NCBI RefSeq assembly: GCF_037975245.1
Contig: NC_092566.1
Coordinates: forward strand, 18,821,001 to 18,885,000
Direction: 5' to 3'
DNA: 64,000 nt
DNA from: Apostichopus japonicus
Taxonomy: Eukaryota > Echinodermata > Holothuroidea > Aspidochirotida > Stichopodidae
This document shows positions 1-13,200 of this stretch, in pieces. How positions within the stretch are numbered: position 1 is the first letter of the stretch; each line of letters begins with the position of its first letter. A program made the translations under genes and the position numbers. A model generated the notes under the pieces. That model did no database searches and was not told the origin of the DNA. It saw only the letters and a program-made list of their open reading frames with translations.

Positions 1-529
1 GACTTTTTCGTGACATCGCTTTTTCTGTGATTTGTCTGTAGTTCTTTACAAACAATATCACTTAACAACGATCCTGTTGGAAGAAAGCATACAATAAAGA
101 CATAATTTCGTGTGTAGGCTTCTGAATGGTAGATTCGGAAGGAGAGGGATAGTGACTTTTAGAGAGGGATATTAGGGGCGCAATGCAAGAATATTACCAG
201 TTAGGCTAGGGTCGCTCGGATTGCATATGTATAGGAGACACTAACTATCGTGGTTTGTAAATACCAACACAAGGAAGTTTTGAAGTAAACAAAATCACTT
301 TGTTGGTGGAAGTAAGTACTATTATGGTAAACTTGTAATGGTTTAGGGCAACAACATTTTATAAAATGCAAATCCTTTGGAAGCAAGTCCCAAAATGTTG
401 ACCCTTCCTTCTGGCGACGCTTCTGCCACTTTCTCACTTCCCTTCAAATTATCAATATGTGAGCCAATAATATAAATTATACGCCTGTAATAAACCCAAA
501 CTGATACTATTTCTCATTAATCATTTCAG
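1..529 (+). other. Intron of the CLCA gene (5' part beyond window)
   Basis: No open frame here resembles the CLCA N-terminal domain. The stretch ends in a 3' splice site (tcatttcag) at 529, so it is read as the intron before the first visible exon. The hydrolase-like N-terminal CLCA domain must lie upstream of the window. Confidence 0.7.
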
Positions 530-662
530 ATCATCGACTTCTGTGACAATGAAACAACCGACGCCAAGAATTATCATAACGTTGAAGCACCAAACAAGTT
601 AAATAGAATTTGTGGTTTGAAAAGTTCTTGGGAAGTAATGCGAGAACATTCTGATTTTAAAG
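530..662 (+). CDS. CLCA: CLCA exon a: end of N-terminal domain
   Basis: It opens after tcatttcag and ends before GTTAGC, with one base carried over. It encodes IIDFCDNETTDAKNYHNVEA, then PNKLNRIC and SSWEVM. The EAPN..N..C....SSWEV pattern is a hallmark of CLCA proteins just ahead of the VWA domain. Confidence 0.92.
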
Positions 663-1230
663 GTTAGCTTCCTCATGTATTGAGGTGATGGCATCGCTCA
701 GTGAATTGCATCGTAACATCACCGTGTACTTACCAATACTTAACAGATTAAAACTTATTAGTGTGTTTCGGCATGTCTTCTTCATTAGTGTAGTCAGTTT
801 GTACTTACATTAACACGGTTTTAACAATGTCACTCACATGTCTTCTTCATCTTTAGATGACAACAATCCACCTCGAGTCATCTCGAACAGGCAACCGACT
901 TTCCGCATAACCAGGGTGCTTCCAAGAAGAGTTGTGGTTGTCATGGACACGTCTATCAGCATGCTGGTAAGTAAAACATTAAAGATGACTTACTATAGTG
1001 ACGTTTGTGCTGTAACTAAGAACCTGATTGATATTGGCTAATAAAGTACAACCTGGAGTGTTAACATTGTACAAGATATATAACATGCAGGGCATATGTC
1101 TTCAGGCAAACATGACCACAGACTAGCCAACCTGACTTTCAAAATAATAGAGAAATTAGTCATTTTCCATCAATAACTTCATATAACAAGAGCATTAGCA
1201 TATTATATCATAAGTTTAAGAAAGAAAGAA

Positions 1231-1270
<40 letters not shown>

Positions 1271-4200
1271 CGACAGACATTTAGATGTGATTATTAAAGT
1301 TTGTTTACAATGCCCTGTCCGGTGGGCATGCCCACCGTTATGAAGATAGTGCTTTTGCTTTCAAACTAAAACTGTTAGCAAACTGCTTATCCACTAGAGA
1401 GCCTGTGCAAGAGAATGTGTAAAAGTAAGTTGGCCTGACGTTTCGATGCTTTTACTTTCAACAGAACGATGACCGCAATTACAAGCAAGCTAGTGCAGTG
1501 GCGCATTACATATCAGCTACTATTCTAGATGGCACCTCTCTCGGTCTAATCTCATTTTCGACAAAAGCTAGAATCGACAGTGAAATGAGTTTGATAGCCT
1601 CCGATACCGACAGAGAAGAGATGTTAACTGTTATCAACCAAAATGAGCCCTCTGGGGGGACCTGTATCCAGTGTGGTTTGGAAGAGGCCCTTAAAGTAAT
1701 ACTTTACTATCATACACTATTATATCATTCCGATCATCCTTATCGTTGTTCTCTATAGACATAGTCCCCTTCCGCCGTGTACCCAACAACATAACGTCTA
1801 AGCAAGGTATAAAGTTTACATCAGAATTATATACATTTATGTATCTTACTTGTATGTTGCATGTATGTTGCAATCGTACAATGACACTGCAAGGCAACTT
1901 CATCACGCTAGTATGCAAACCATATGCCAACGATTGCTTCCATGCCTATGTGTATATACCTACGATTGCTTCCATGTCGATGTATAGGTAACTTAAAATT
2001 ACTCCCATGTCGATGTATAGGTAACCTAAAGTTACTTCCATGTCGATGTATAGGTAACCTAAAGTTACTTCCATGTCGATGTATAGGTAACTTAAAATTA
2101 CTCCCATGTCGATTTATAGGTAACCTAAAATTACTCCCATGTCGATGCATAGGTAACCTAAAATTACTCCCATGTCGATGTATAGGTAACCTAAAGTTAC
2201 TTCCATGTCGATGTATAGGTAACCTAAAGTTACTTCCATGTCGATGTATAGGTAACTTAAAATTACTCCCATGTCGATTTATAGGTAACCTAAAATTACT
2301 CCCATGTCGATGCATAGGTAACCTAAAATTACTCCCATGTCGATGTATAGGTAACCTAAAGTTACTTCCATGTCGATGTATAGGTAACCTAAAGTTACTT
2401 CCATGTCGATGTATAGGTAACTTAAAATTACTCCCATGTCGATTTATAGGTAACCTAAAATTACTCCCATGTCGATGCATAGGTAACCTAAAATTACTCC
2501 CATGTCGATGTATAGGTAAGCTAAAGTTACTTCCATGTCGATGTATAGGTAACCTAAAGTTACTTCCATGTCGATGTATAGGTAACCTAAAATTACTCCC
2601 ATGTCGATGCATAGGTAACCTAAAATTACTCCCATGTCGATGTATAGGTAACCTAAAGTTACTTCCATGTCGATGTATAGGTAACCTAAAGTTACTTCCA
2701 TGTCGATGTATAGGTAACCTAAAATTACTCCCATGTCGATGTATAGGTAACCTAAAGTTACTTCCATGTCGATGTATAGGTAACCTAAAGTTACTTCCAT
2801 GTCGATGTATAGGTAACCTAAAATTACTTCCATGTCGATGTATAGGTAACCTAAATTACTTCCATGTCGATGTACATGTAACCTAAAATTACTCCCATGT
2901 CGATGAATCGGTAACCTAAAATTACTTCCATGTCGATGCATAGGTAACCTAAAATTACTCCCATGTCGATGTATAGGTAACCTAAAGTTACTTCCATGTC
3001 GATGTATAGGTAACCTAAAGTTACTTCCATGTCGATGTATAGGTAACTTAAAATTACTCCCATGTCGATTTATAGGTAACCTAAAATTACTCCCATGTCG
3101 ATGCATAGGTAACCTAAAATTACTCCCATGTCGATGTATAGGTAACCTAAAGTTACTTCCATGTCGATGTATAGGTAACCTAAAGTTACTTCCATGTCGA
3201 TGTATAGGTAACTTAAAATTACTCCCATGTCGATTTATAGGTAACCTAAAATTACTCCCATGTCGATGCATAGGTAACCTAAAATTACTCCCATGTCGAT
3301 GTATAGGTAACCTAAAGTTACTTCCATGTCGATGTATAGGTAACCTAAAGTTACTTCCATGTCGATGTATAGGTAACCTAAAATTACTCCCATGTCGATG
3401 CATAGGTAACCTAAAATTACTCCCATGTCGATGCATAGGTAACCTAAAATTACTCCCATGTTGATGTATAGGTAACCTAAAGTTACTTCCATGTCGATGT
3501 ATAGGTAACCTAAAGTTACTTCCATGTCGATGTATAGGTAACCTAAAATTACTCCCATGTCGATGTATAGGTAACCTAAAGTTACTTCCATGTCGATGTA
3601 TAGGTAACCTAAAGTTACTTCCATGTCGATGTATAGGTAACTTAAAATTACTCCCATGTCGATGTATAGGTAACCTAAAGTTACTTCCATGTCGATGTAT
3701 AGGTAACCTAAAGTTACTTCCATGTCGATGTATAGGTAACTTAAAATTACTCCCATGTCGATTTATAGGTAACCTAAAATTACTCCCATGTCGATGCATA
3801 GGTAACCTAAAATTACTCCCATGTCGATGTATAGGTAACCTAAAGTTACTTCCATGTCGATGTATAGGTAACTTAAAATTACTCCCATGTCGATGTATAG
3901 GTAACCTAAAGTTACTTCCATGTCGATGTATAGGTAACCTAAAGTTACTTCCATGTCGATGTATAGGTAACTTAAAATTACTCCCATGTCGATTTATAGG
4001 TAACCTAAAATTACTCCCATGTCGATGCATAGGTAACCTAAAATTACTCCCATGTCGATGTATAGGTAACCTAAAGTTACTTCCATGTCGATGTATAGGT
4101 AACCTAAAGTTACTTCCATGTCGATGTATAGGTAACTTAAAATTACTCCCATGTCGATTTATAGGTAACCTAAAATTACTCCCATGTCGATGCATAGGTA

Positions 4201-7200
4201 ACCTAAAATTACTCCCATGTCGATGTATAGGTAAGCTAAAGTTACTTCCATGTCGATGTATAGGTAACCTAAAGTTACTTCCATGTCGATGTATAGGTAA
4301 CCTAAAATTACTCCCATGTCGATGCATAGGTAACCTAAAATTACTCCCATGTCGATGTATAGGTAACCTAAAGTTACTTCCATGTCGATGTATAGGTAAC
4401 CTAAAGTTACTTCCATGTCGATGTATAGGTAACCTAAAATTACTCCCATGTCGATGTATAGGTAACCTAAAGTTACTTCCATGTCGATGTATAGGTAACC
4501 TAAAGTTACTTCCATGTCGATGTATAGGTAACCTAAAATTACTTCCATGTCGATGTATAGGTAACCTAAATTACTTCCATGTCGATGTACATGTAACCTA
4601 AAATTACTCCCATGTCGATGAATCGGTAACCTAAAATTACTTCCATGTCGATGCATAGGTAACCTAAAATTACTCCCATGTCGATGTATAGGTAACCTAA
4701 AGTTACTTCCATGTCGATGTATAGGTAACCTAAAGTTACTTCCATGTCGATGTATAGGTAACTTAAAATTACTCCCATGTCGATTTATAGGTAACCTAAA
4801 ATTACTCCCATGTCGATGCATAGGTAACCTAAAATTACTCCCATGTCGATGTATAGGTAACCTAAAGTTACTTCCATGTCGATGTATAGGTAACCTAAAG
4901 TTACTTCCATGTCGATGTATAGGTAACTTAAAATTACTCCCATGTCGATTTATAGGTAACCTAAAATTACTCCCATGTCGATGCATAGGTAACCTAAAAT
5001 TACTCCCATGTCGATGTATAGGTAACCTAAAGTTACTTCCATGTCGATGTATAGGTAACCTAAAGTTACTTCCATGTCGATGTATAGGTAACCTAAAATT
5101 ACTCCCATGTCGATGCATAGGTAACCTAAAATTACTCCCATGTTGATGTATAGGTAACCTAAAGTTACTTCCATGTCGATGTATAGGTAACCTAAAGTTA
5201 CTTCCATGTCGATGTATAGGTAACCTAAAATTACTCCCATGTCGATGTATAGGTAACCTAAAGTTACTTCCATGTCGATGTATAGGTAACCTAAAGTTAC
5301 TTCCATGTCGATGTATAGGTAACCTAAAATTACTTCCATGTCGATGTATAGGTAACCTAAATTACTTCCATGTCGATGTACATGTAACCTAAAATTACTC
5401 CCATGTCGATGAATCGGTAACCTAAAATTACTTCCATGTCGATGCATAGGTAACCTAAAATTACTCCCATGTCGATGTATAGGTAACCTAAAATTACTCC
5501 CATGTCGATGTATCGGTAACCTAAATTACTTCCATGTCGATGTATAGGTAACCTAAATTACTTCATGTCGATGCATAGGTAACCTAAAATTACTTCCATG
5601 TCGATGTGTAGTATAACAGTACTAATATGATGTGTTAGTTATACTCTGGTTGTTAAATCTTTGACTATGAACTGTTGAATTATATTTTATAGATACTTCA
5701 AAATGCAGGAACCACCGACGGTGCCATCATTCTATTAATAACGGACGGGGACGAAACGGTTGGCAATTTGATGGAAGCGGCGAAGGATATCATATCAGCA
5801 AATGTTGTTGTAGATGCTGTGGCTTTCAGCGAGGACGCTGATTCTAAACTTTCGTATCTGGCGAGCCAGACAGGTATTAAAATACTTTGGATCATAAGTA
5901 CAGTTGTGGATCAAACGTTCTATCTTTGAAGAGATTGATTGTGTTTTGTGAAGTATTTTTAAGTTTGGAGATATCGAGAGAAACTCGTATTAAATAGTTA
6001 ACGATCAGCGAAACGTGATATGTCTAACATCGACTTTTATAGTAATGAGACTGAGAAATGCTGAACAATCTAGTCGTGAACACTGATAAAAGTTGACTTC
6101 ACTATAGAAACTTTCAGTCTGTGTTACTATAGTACACGAGTGTACAAGCCTAGGATAGCAACGGTCTATTATCGCTTATATGATCAGTCGAATGGTGACA
6201 TCACCTTATTGATGCCTTGAGTTAACAATTATCTCTTCGGCATAGTGAGAAAGATTGTCTAGATATTAATGTTTTCGTTAATGAATGTAGCTTTCGTTAT
6301 TCTTAGCTATTTAACAGACTGCGTGTCGTGTTTGGTATTTGGTAAATAAAATCATCTGTTCATTTCCTTGAACAGGGGGCGCATTCTATCTTCAAACTGA
6401 TGACGTTGGCTCTTCAGGCATATATCAGGGTTTAGGAGGAACAATGAAGAGAGGTGTAACAGAAGCGCAGCAAAGGGTTGACGTATGTAACACCTATACT
6501 TCATCATAATACTTACCTTTAAATGTTAACAGTCAGCAAACCTTTGACGTACGTAACACGAGCAACTGACACACCAGATACTGCATCAAAATACTTACCT
6601 TTAACTGTCAACAGGCAGAAAACTGTTGACGTACGTAACACGAATAACTAACACCACAGATACTTCATCAAACTACTTACCTATAAATGTCAACAAGCAG
6701 AAAACTGTTGACGTACGTAACACGAGTAACTGACACCACAGATACTGCATCAAAATACTTACCTTTAAATATCAACAGGCAGAAAACTGTTGACGTACGT
6801 AACACGAGTAACTGACACCACAAATACTGAATTCAAAATACTTACCTTTAAATGTCAACGGGCAGAAAACTGTTGACGTACGTAACACGAGTAACTGACA
6901 CACCAGATACTTCATCAAACTACTTACCTTTAAATGTCAACAGGCAGAAAACTGTTGACGTACGTAACACGAGAAACTGACACACCAGATACTGCATCAA
7001 AATACTTACCTTTAAATGTCAACAGGCAGAAAACTGTTGACGTACGTAACACGAGTAACTGACACCACAGATACTGAATTCAAAATAGGCTACTTACCTT
7101 TAAATGTCAACAGTCAGCAAACTGTTGACGTACGTAACACGAGCAACTGACACACCAGATACTGCATCAAAATACTTACCTTTAATTGTCAACAGGCAGA

Positions 7201-10200
7201 AAACTGTTGACGTACGTAACACGAATAACTTACACCAGAGATACTTCATCCTAATACTTACCTTTAAATGTCAACAGTCAGCAAACTGTTGAAGTACGTA
7301 ACACGAATAACTAACACCTATACTTCATCATAATACTTACCTTTAAATGTCAACAGTCAGCAAACTGTTGACGTACGTAACACGAATAAAAAGGACCACC
7401 CATGCAGCATCAAAATACTAAAGTTTAATTGTATACAGTCAGCAATGTGTTCAAGTACGTAGCACCAATAACTAAGACCATAGATATTGCATCAAAATTA
7501 CTTCCTTTAAACCCCTCTCATTATTCAAAACAAAGACCGTTAGTATACGTCTCATTAATTCTTCATGCAATTTGCTTCCATATAACAAACGCATATTCAC
7601 GGAAGTGTCACGTAATAATATGACGGTGGTGTGGATGTTCTTTACTCGGTAGCTGGAATCGACTTCCTATCTCATCCAGGCCTCTGCTAATTATACTGGT
7701 CAAGCCTCAGTGGATGAAACCATTGGAGACAGGACCAGTTTCTTCTTCTCTTGGAACAAAGATACAGGAAATATACGTGAGTAATTTCAGGGTTTACATG
7801 TACAACAAAGAACGCGAACTTGTATAAATGAATATTTCATGGTGTTACATCGGTAAGGACTGATACAAGTATACTGCTAATATCCCGTATAGTGAAGTAG
7901 ATACATTCACTATACTTAATTATAGATAATGAAGGAAAAATTTATGGTACATTTTCTTATTTTTTTTATTCCTTGCTGAAGGCAGGAGATATCTATACGA
8001 TGGGTGATGGCATGTGTATCTGTGTATGTGACACTTGCTCCTAAACGCTTTACCTTCAGAAGGATAACTGTGGGCATATTTGGTATGTTGGTTTCCCTTA
8101 GGTAGAACTAGTTTGAGATTGTGGTTGGTATTGGTCAAAGGTCATTTGAGGTCAGCATGGGTCAAATTATGAAAACATCGTTCACACAATATCTCAAGAA
8201 GTGGAAGTTGCAGGAAGGTCAAACTTGGTGTGTAGCTTGCCGGTGTGAGTAGACGATCTGTAATGTTTTTCATGAATGTCAAAGATCATTTGAGGTCACC
8301 AAAGGTCAAACTGTGAACACCTTGAAAACACGATAACTCAATATTACAAAGTTGGATGAACTTCAAACTTGTCATGTAGATTCAACATAGTGAGTTCTCA
8401 GCTGCTATCCTTTTTGGCTAAGATCAAAGGTCATGCTAGGTCCCCAGAGGTCAAACATTGTAAACACCATATCTCAAGAATAGAAGCTTTGATGAATCTC
8501 ATGCTTGGGGCATGTTGATATCCCATATTGAGTAGAGAAACCCTATTGAAATTGGTGGAAGTCAAATGTCATTTTCGGAAAACATTTAAGTCAAAGTCTG
8601 AAACTCTTGTAAACACGGTAACTCAAGAAATACATCTTTCTAAAAGTTGATACTTAGTATGTAGATATAGCTTGGTGAGTGCAAGAACCCTATTGAAATT
8701 GATAAAGGTCAAAGGCCAAATGACGTCAACAGGTGTCAAAGTCTGAAACCCTTTACACATGATAACTCCAAAATTAAAGCTACAATTAACCTGTGAATTC
8801 TCAAATGCTATGATTTTAAGTCAACGTAGTTTGGTCAAATTCGGTTTAGTATAGTTTTGTGAAGGGTCTCTATAAGTCTTCAACAAAACGGTCATCCAGG
8901 AAATGAAATCTGCTTCAGTCTGTTGATAATCTTTAATACAATCACTTTAAGACACTCAGCAGGTACTTATCAGTTTCCTCCCTCTGAGCTTCAAGGGGTC
9001 AACATGTTATCTCAAATGGTGGGTCAACAGGTTATTTTACATGTACTCAAAATTGGTCACTTTCTGTATGATTTACACTCGATGACTTTCAATTTGGCTA
9101 AGTTGTGAAACTATTTCACAGTGTATCAACAATGTCATGTAGAGCTCTCATTCATTAATAACAATTATTAAAGGAATGATTGTTAGGTGGCGCAGCTGAT
9201 TTTATTAATACATCTATGTGTCTATATTCATAGGAAGAATGTTCTTTCTGGATATTAAAACATTAAGGAATACAATTTCTACCATGTAAAATCCTTACCA
9301 GTGAATGAAATGGTTGATGCCCACAAGTCAGTGCTACAAGTAAGAACTGGAAATCTCTGATCTTTCTGATTCTCACTTAATTCTTGAACAAATTTAACTC
9401 ACTTGCTCTACAATAGTCAGATAGTTATTTGAAATTATATGGCAAGGAATCACAAAGCTAACTGGCTTTCTGGTTTCTGTAGAAATCAGTTCGGTGCAAA
9501 TTCATGAATGTTAGTGTACATGACGTTTTGCAAGTTGCTATAGTGAACTACACTGCAGCTACCTAAAGGATTTTAACTTCGTAACACCTACCAACAGCGC
9601 ATTTATATTCGGAACGCTAAGAGGGCTTATATTAAAAAGTGTGCAACGTTCCGTACACAAAATGTCATTTTGAATGTATCATGGTCATTGCAGGCCTGAG
9701 CTGGATATGGGTAAGGCGGTAACAGCTTTAGAGCCCAGGACCGTTGTGTGGCCCAGGGAAATATGGCAGGAAAAATATAGTCTCCTTATTTTGATATTAT
9801 ACTTAAGGAAAATAAAGACTTTACAAGGGGATGGGGGCGGGGCTCGATCTGGCAATCAATGCCCTGTGTCCCCGATTTATGAAGTCTAGTTGTCTATCGA
9901 CATTTCGAAAAAATAATGTAACATTTAAATTGTTACTCGGGAAGACCAAATTGATGACATGACCTACAAAATGAGATTGTTTTAAACCTTAAAATCTAAA
10001 TATGTCATACTCGGTGCATAAAACCTTATAATATACGTTATTCAATATAAAATGTTAATATTATTCAATACTTAAAAAAAACAGTCGTCGACGTCACTAT
10101 TACATCACCCTCCGGTATCGAATACGGTCCTGGATCACTTGAGTACGTGGAAAACGCCCTCTTTCGCTATGTGATGATAAACTTGCAAGAATCTGCTGAG

Positions 10201-13200
10201 GTAGGAGTAATGATAACATCGAGTTATTTTTGTCATCATCTTCATCATATCGCACTTCAAAGTGTAAACGGTTAGGGTTACCCTATCACATCACACCAAA
10301 TGCGTGATATCATAACCTATATTCAGTTAATCAATGCATGATTATTTGATGCTGTAGTAATACTCAGAATGGTTAGAGTTACCATGCAACCGTTACCCGC
10401 CCCCAACAACCCAAATATGTGATATCACAGCCTATATTCAACTGATCATGAAGCAATGCACGATTGTTTGATACTGTAATAATACTCCAAATGGTTAGGG
10501 TTACCATACAACCTTACACTACCCTCATCACCCCAAATATGTGATATCACAGCCTATATTCAACTGACCATGAAGCAATGCACGATTATTTATACTGTAA
10601 TAATACTCCAAATGGTTAGGGTTACCATACAACCTTACACTACCCTCATCACCCCAAATATGTGATATCACAGCCTATATTCAACTGATCATGAAGCAAT
10701 GCACGATTGTTTGATACTGTAATAATACTCCAAATGGTTAGGGTAACCATACAACCTTACACTTCCCTCATCACCCCAAATATGTGATATCACAGCCTAT
10801 ATTCAACTGATCATGAAGCAATGCACGATTGTTTGATACTGTACTAATACTCCAAATGGTTAGGGTTACCATACAACCTTACACTTCCCTCATCACCCCA
10901 AATATGTGATATCACAGCCTATATTCAACTGATCATGAAGCAATGCATGATTGTTTATACTGTAATAATACTCCAAATGGTTAGGGTTACCATACAACCT
11001 TACACTTCCCTCATCACCCCAAATATGTGATATCACAGCCTATATTCAACTGATCATGAAGCAATGCACGATTGTTTGATACTGTAATAATACTCCAAAT
11101 GGTTAGGGTTACCATACAACCTTACACTACCCTCATCACCCCAAATATGTGATATCACAGCCTATATTCAACTGATCATGAAGCAATGCATGATTGTTTA
11201 TACTTTAATAATACTCCAAATGGTTAGGGTTACCATACAACCTTACACTACCCTCATCACCCCAAATATGTGATATCACAGCCTATATTCAACTGATCAT
11301 GAAGCAATGCACGATTGTTTGATACTGTAATAATACTCCAAATGGTTAGGGTTACCATACAACCTTACACTTCCCTCATCACCCCAAATATGTGATATCA
11401 CAGCCTATATTCAACTGATCATGAAGCAATGCACGATTGTTTGATACTGTAATAATACTCCAAATGGTTAGGGTTACCATACAACCTTACACTACCCTCA
11501 TCACCCCAAATATGTGATATCACAGCCTATATTCAACTGATCATGAAGCAATGCATGATTGTTTATACTGTAATAATACTCCAAATGGTTAGGGTTACCA
11601 TACAACCTTACACTTCCCTCATCACCCCAAATATGTGATATCACAGCCTATATTCAACTGATCATGAAGCAATGCACGATTGTTTGATACTGTAATAATA
11701 CTCCAAATGGTTAGGGTTACCATACAACCTTACACTACCCTCATCACCCCAAATATGTGATATCACAGCCTATATTCAACTGATCATGAAGCAATGCATG
11801 ATTGTTTATACTGTAATAATACTCCAAATGGTTAGGGTTACCATACAACCTTACACTTCCCTCATCACCCCAAATATGTGATATCACAGCCTATATTCAA
11901 CTGATCATGAAGCAATGCACGATTGTTTGATACTGTAATAATACTCCAAATGGTTAGGGTTACCATACAACCTTACACTTCCCTCATCACCCCAAACATG
12001 TGATATCACAGCCTATAGTCAGTTGATCATGGAGGAATTCTGTATTACTACCATTTCAAAATGAACGATATATTTGAAATATTTTGGATATCTTTGTGTA
12101 AATTTCAGGCAAAAGGCGTATGTTATTTTCGAGGTGTAGGTTTTATAAGGAAATTAAAACCGACTGATGTGAAATATTGACTGTGCATGTGTTCATTTAT
12201 AATTCATCAGGTCGGAACATGGACATATTCTATTACCAACCGTTACTCAGAATCAATGGAGGTTGTCGTTAACATTGCTTCCTACCCACAAAGCAATAAG
12301 GAGGACCCCATCGTTGTCACGTCATACTTAAGTGGAAGTACATCCAATGCCGCTGATGGAGAGGATTTGATTGCCTTCGCAGAAGTGCGGCAAGGGTATA
12401 ATCCCATCATAGATGCCAACGTTATCGCCATTATAGAACGGCCACCTGACAGTCAGGGCAATTCCTATGAACCTGTGCATCTACAACTCTTCGACAATGG
12501 CGCAGGTACGTAAGAGATCAAAAGACCGGCATGGTATATATTCACGATATATTACTAAATTTTCAAATCATGAATTTAAAATGATCATTTGCTAGTTTAC
12601 AGACCCAAACCCAAGCATCGTCATTGGATCTCTGTATAGATGATGTTAACTGCAGAGACCATGCATGATAAATACATATGATGAGAATGGTAGAGAATGG
12701 TAGACCATGTATGATAATTACAGTTGCAAGCCTTGAGAATGGTAGATTTGGAAGGCAGAGAAAGTGGGCAGTGGTCAACTTGGCCCTGAAGTAGATCAAC
12801 GGGGGCACAGTGCTTAAATGCGAGGTGGATTTGAGTGCATGTGTAGAATGGAAGCAGGAAAGTATCTTCGTTAGTAAATATCCAAAACCAGTAAGTTTTG
12901 AGGTAACTATATTGAACGATTTCCCCAACAGGTAAGAAAGATCGTATTCTGTTTGGTAGATATCACAGCTTTGATGTTCCTTTACACATACTTGGTCAAG
13001 TCATAACATGATCTTAACGAACCACTTGCACTTCTGAATCTAGTTTGATGACTTTCGTAATTTATTAAAATGTTTAGTTTCTGTAATGGAGATGAGATGG
13101 ATACACTTACTCCAGTCATTTAAAATCATCAGGTGCTGACTTAACAGCAAGTGATATACCTACTTTTCTTAATATTAAAACCATTCATTTAAAATCGTCA

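Noticed and set aside
1908-5447. Long open frames on both strands (e.g. 627 aa of HRHGSNFRLP repeats, and GYLYIDMEVT repeats)
   Set aside because: They are translations of a 33-bp tandem repeat whose length is a multiple of three; they lie inside an intron, have no start context, and all frames read through alike.
1965-5612. CRISPR array
   Set aside because: 33-bp units are directly abutting with no unique spacers, in a eukaryotic intron.
10240-12020. Interstitial telomere repeat (GGTTAGGGTTACC in each unit)
   Set aside because: Only about 1.5 TTAGGG units occur per 122-bp monomer, with no tandem TTAGGG run.
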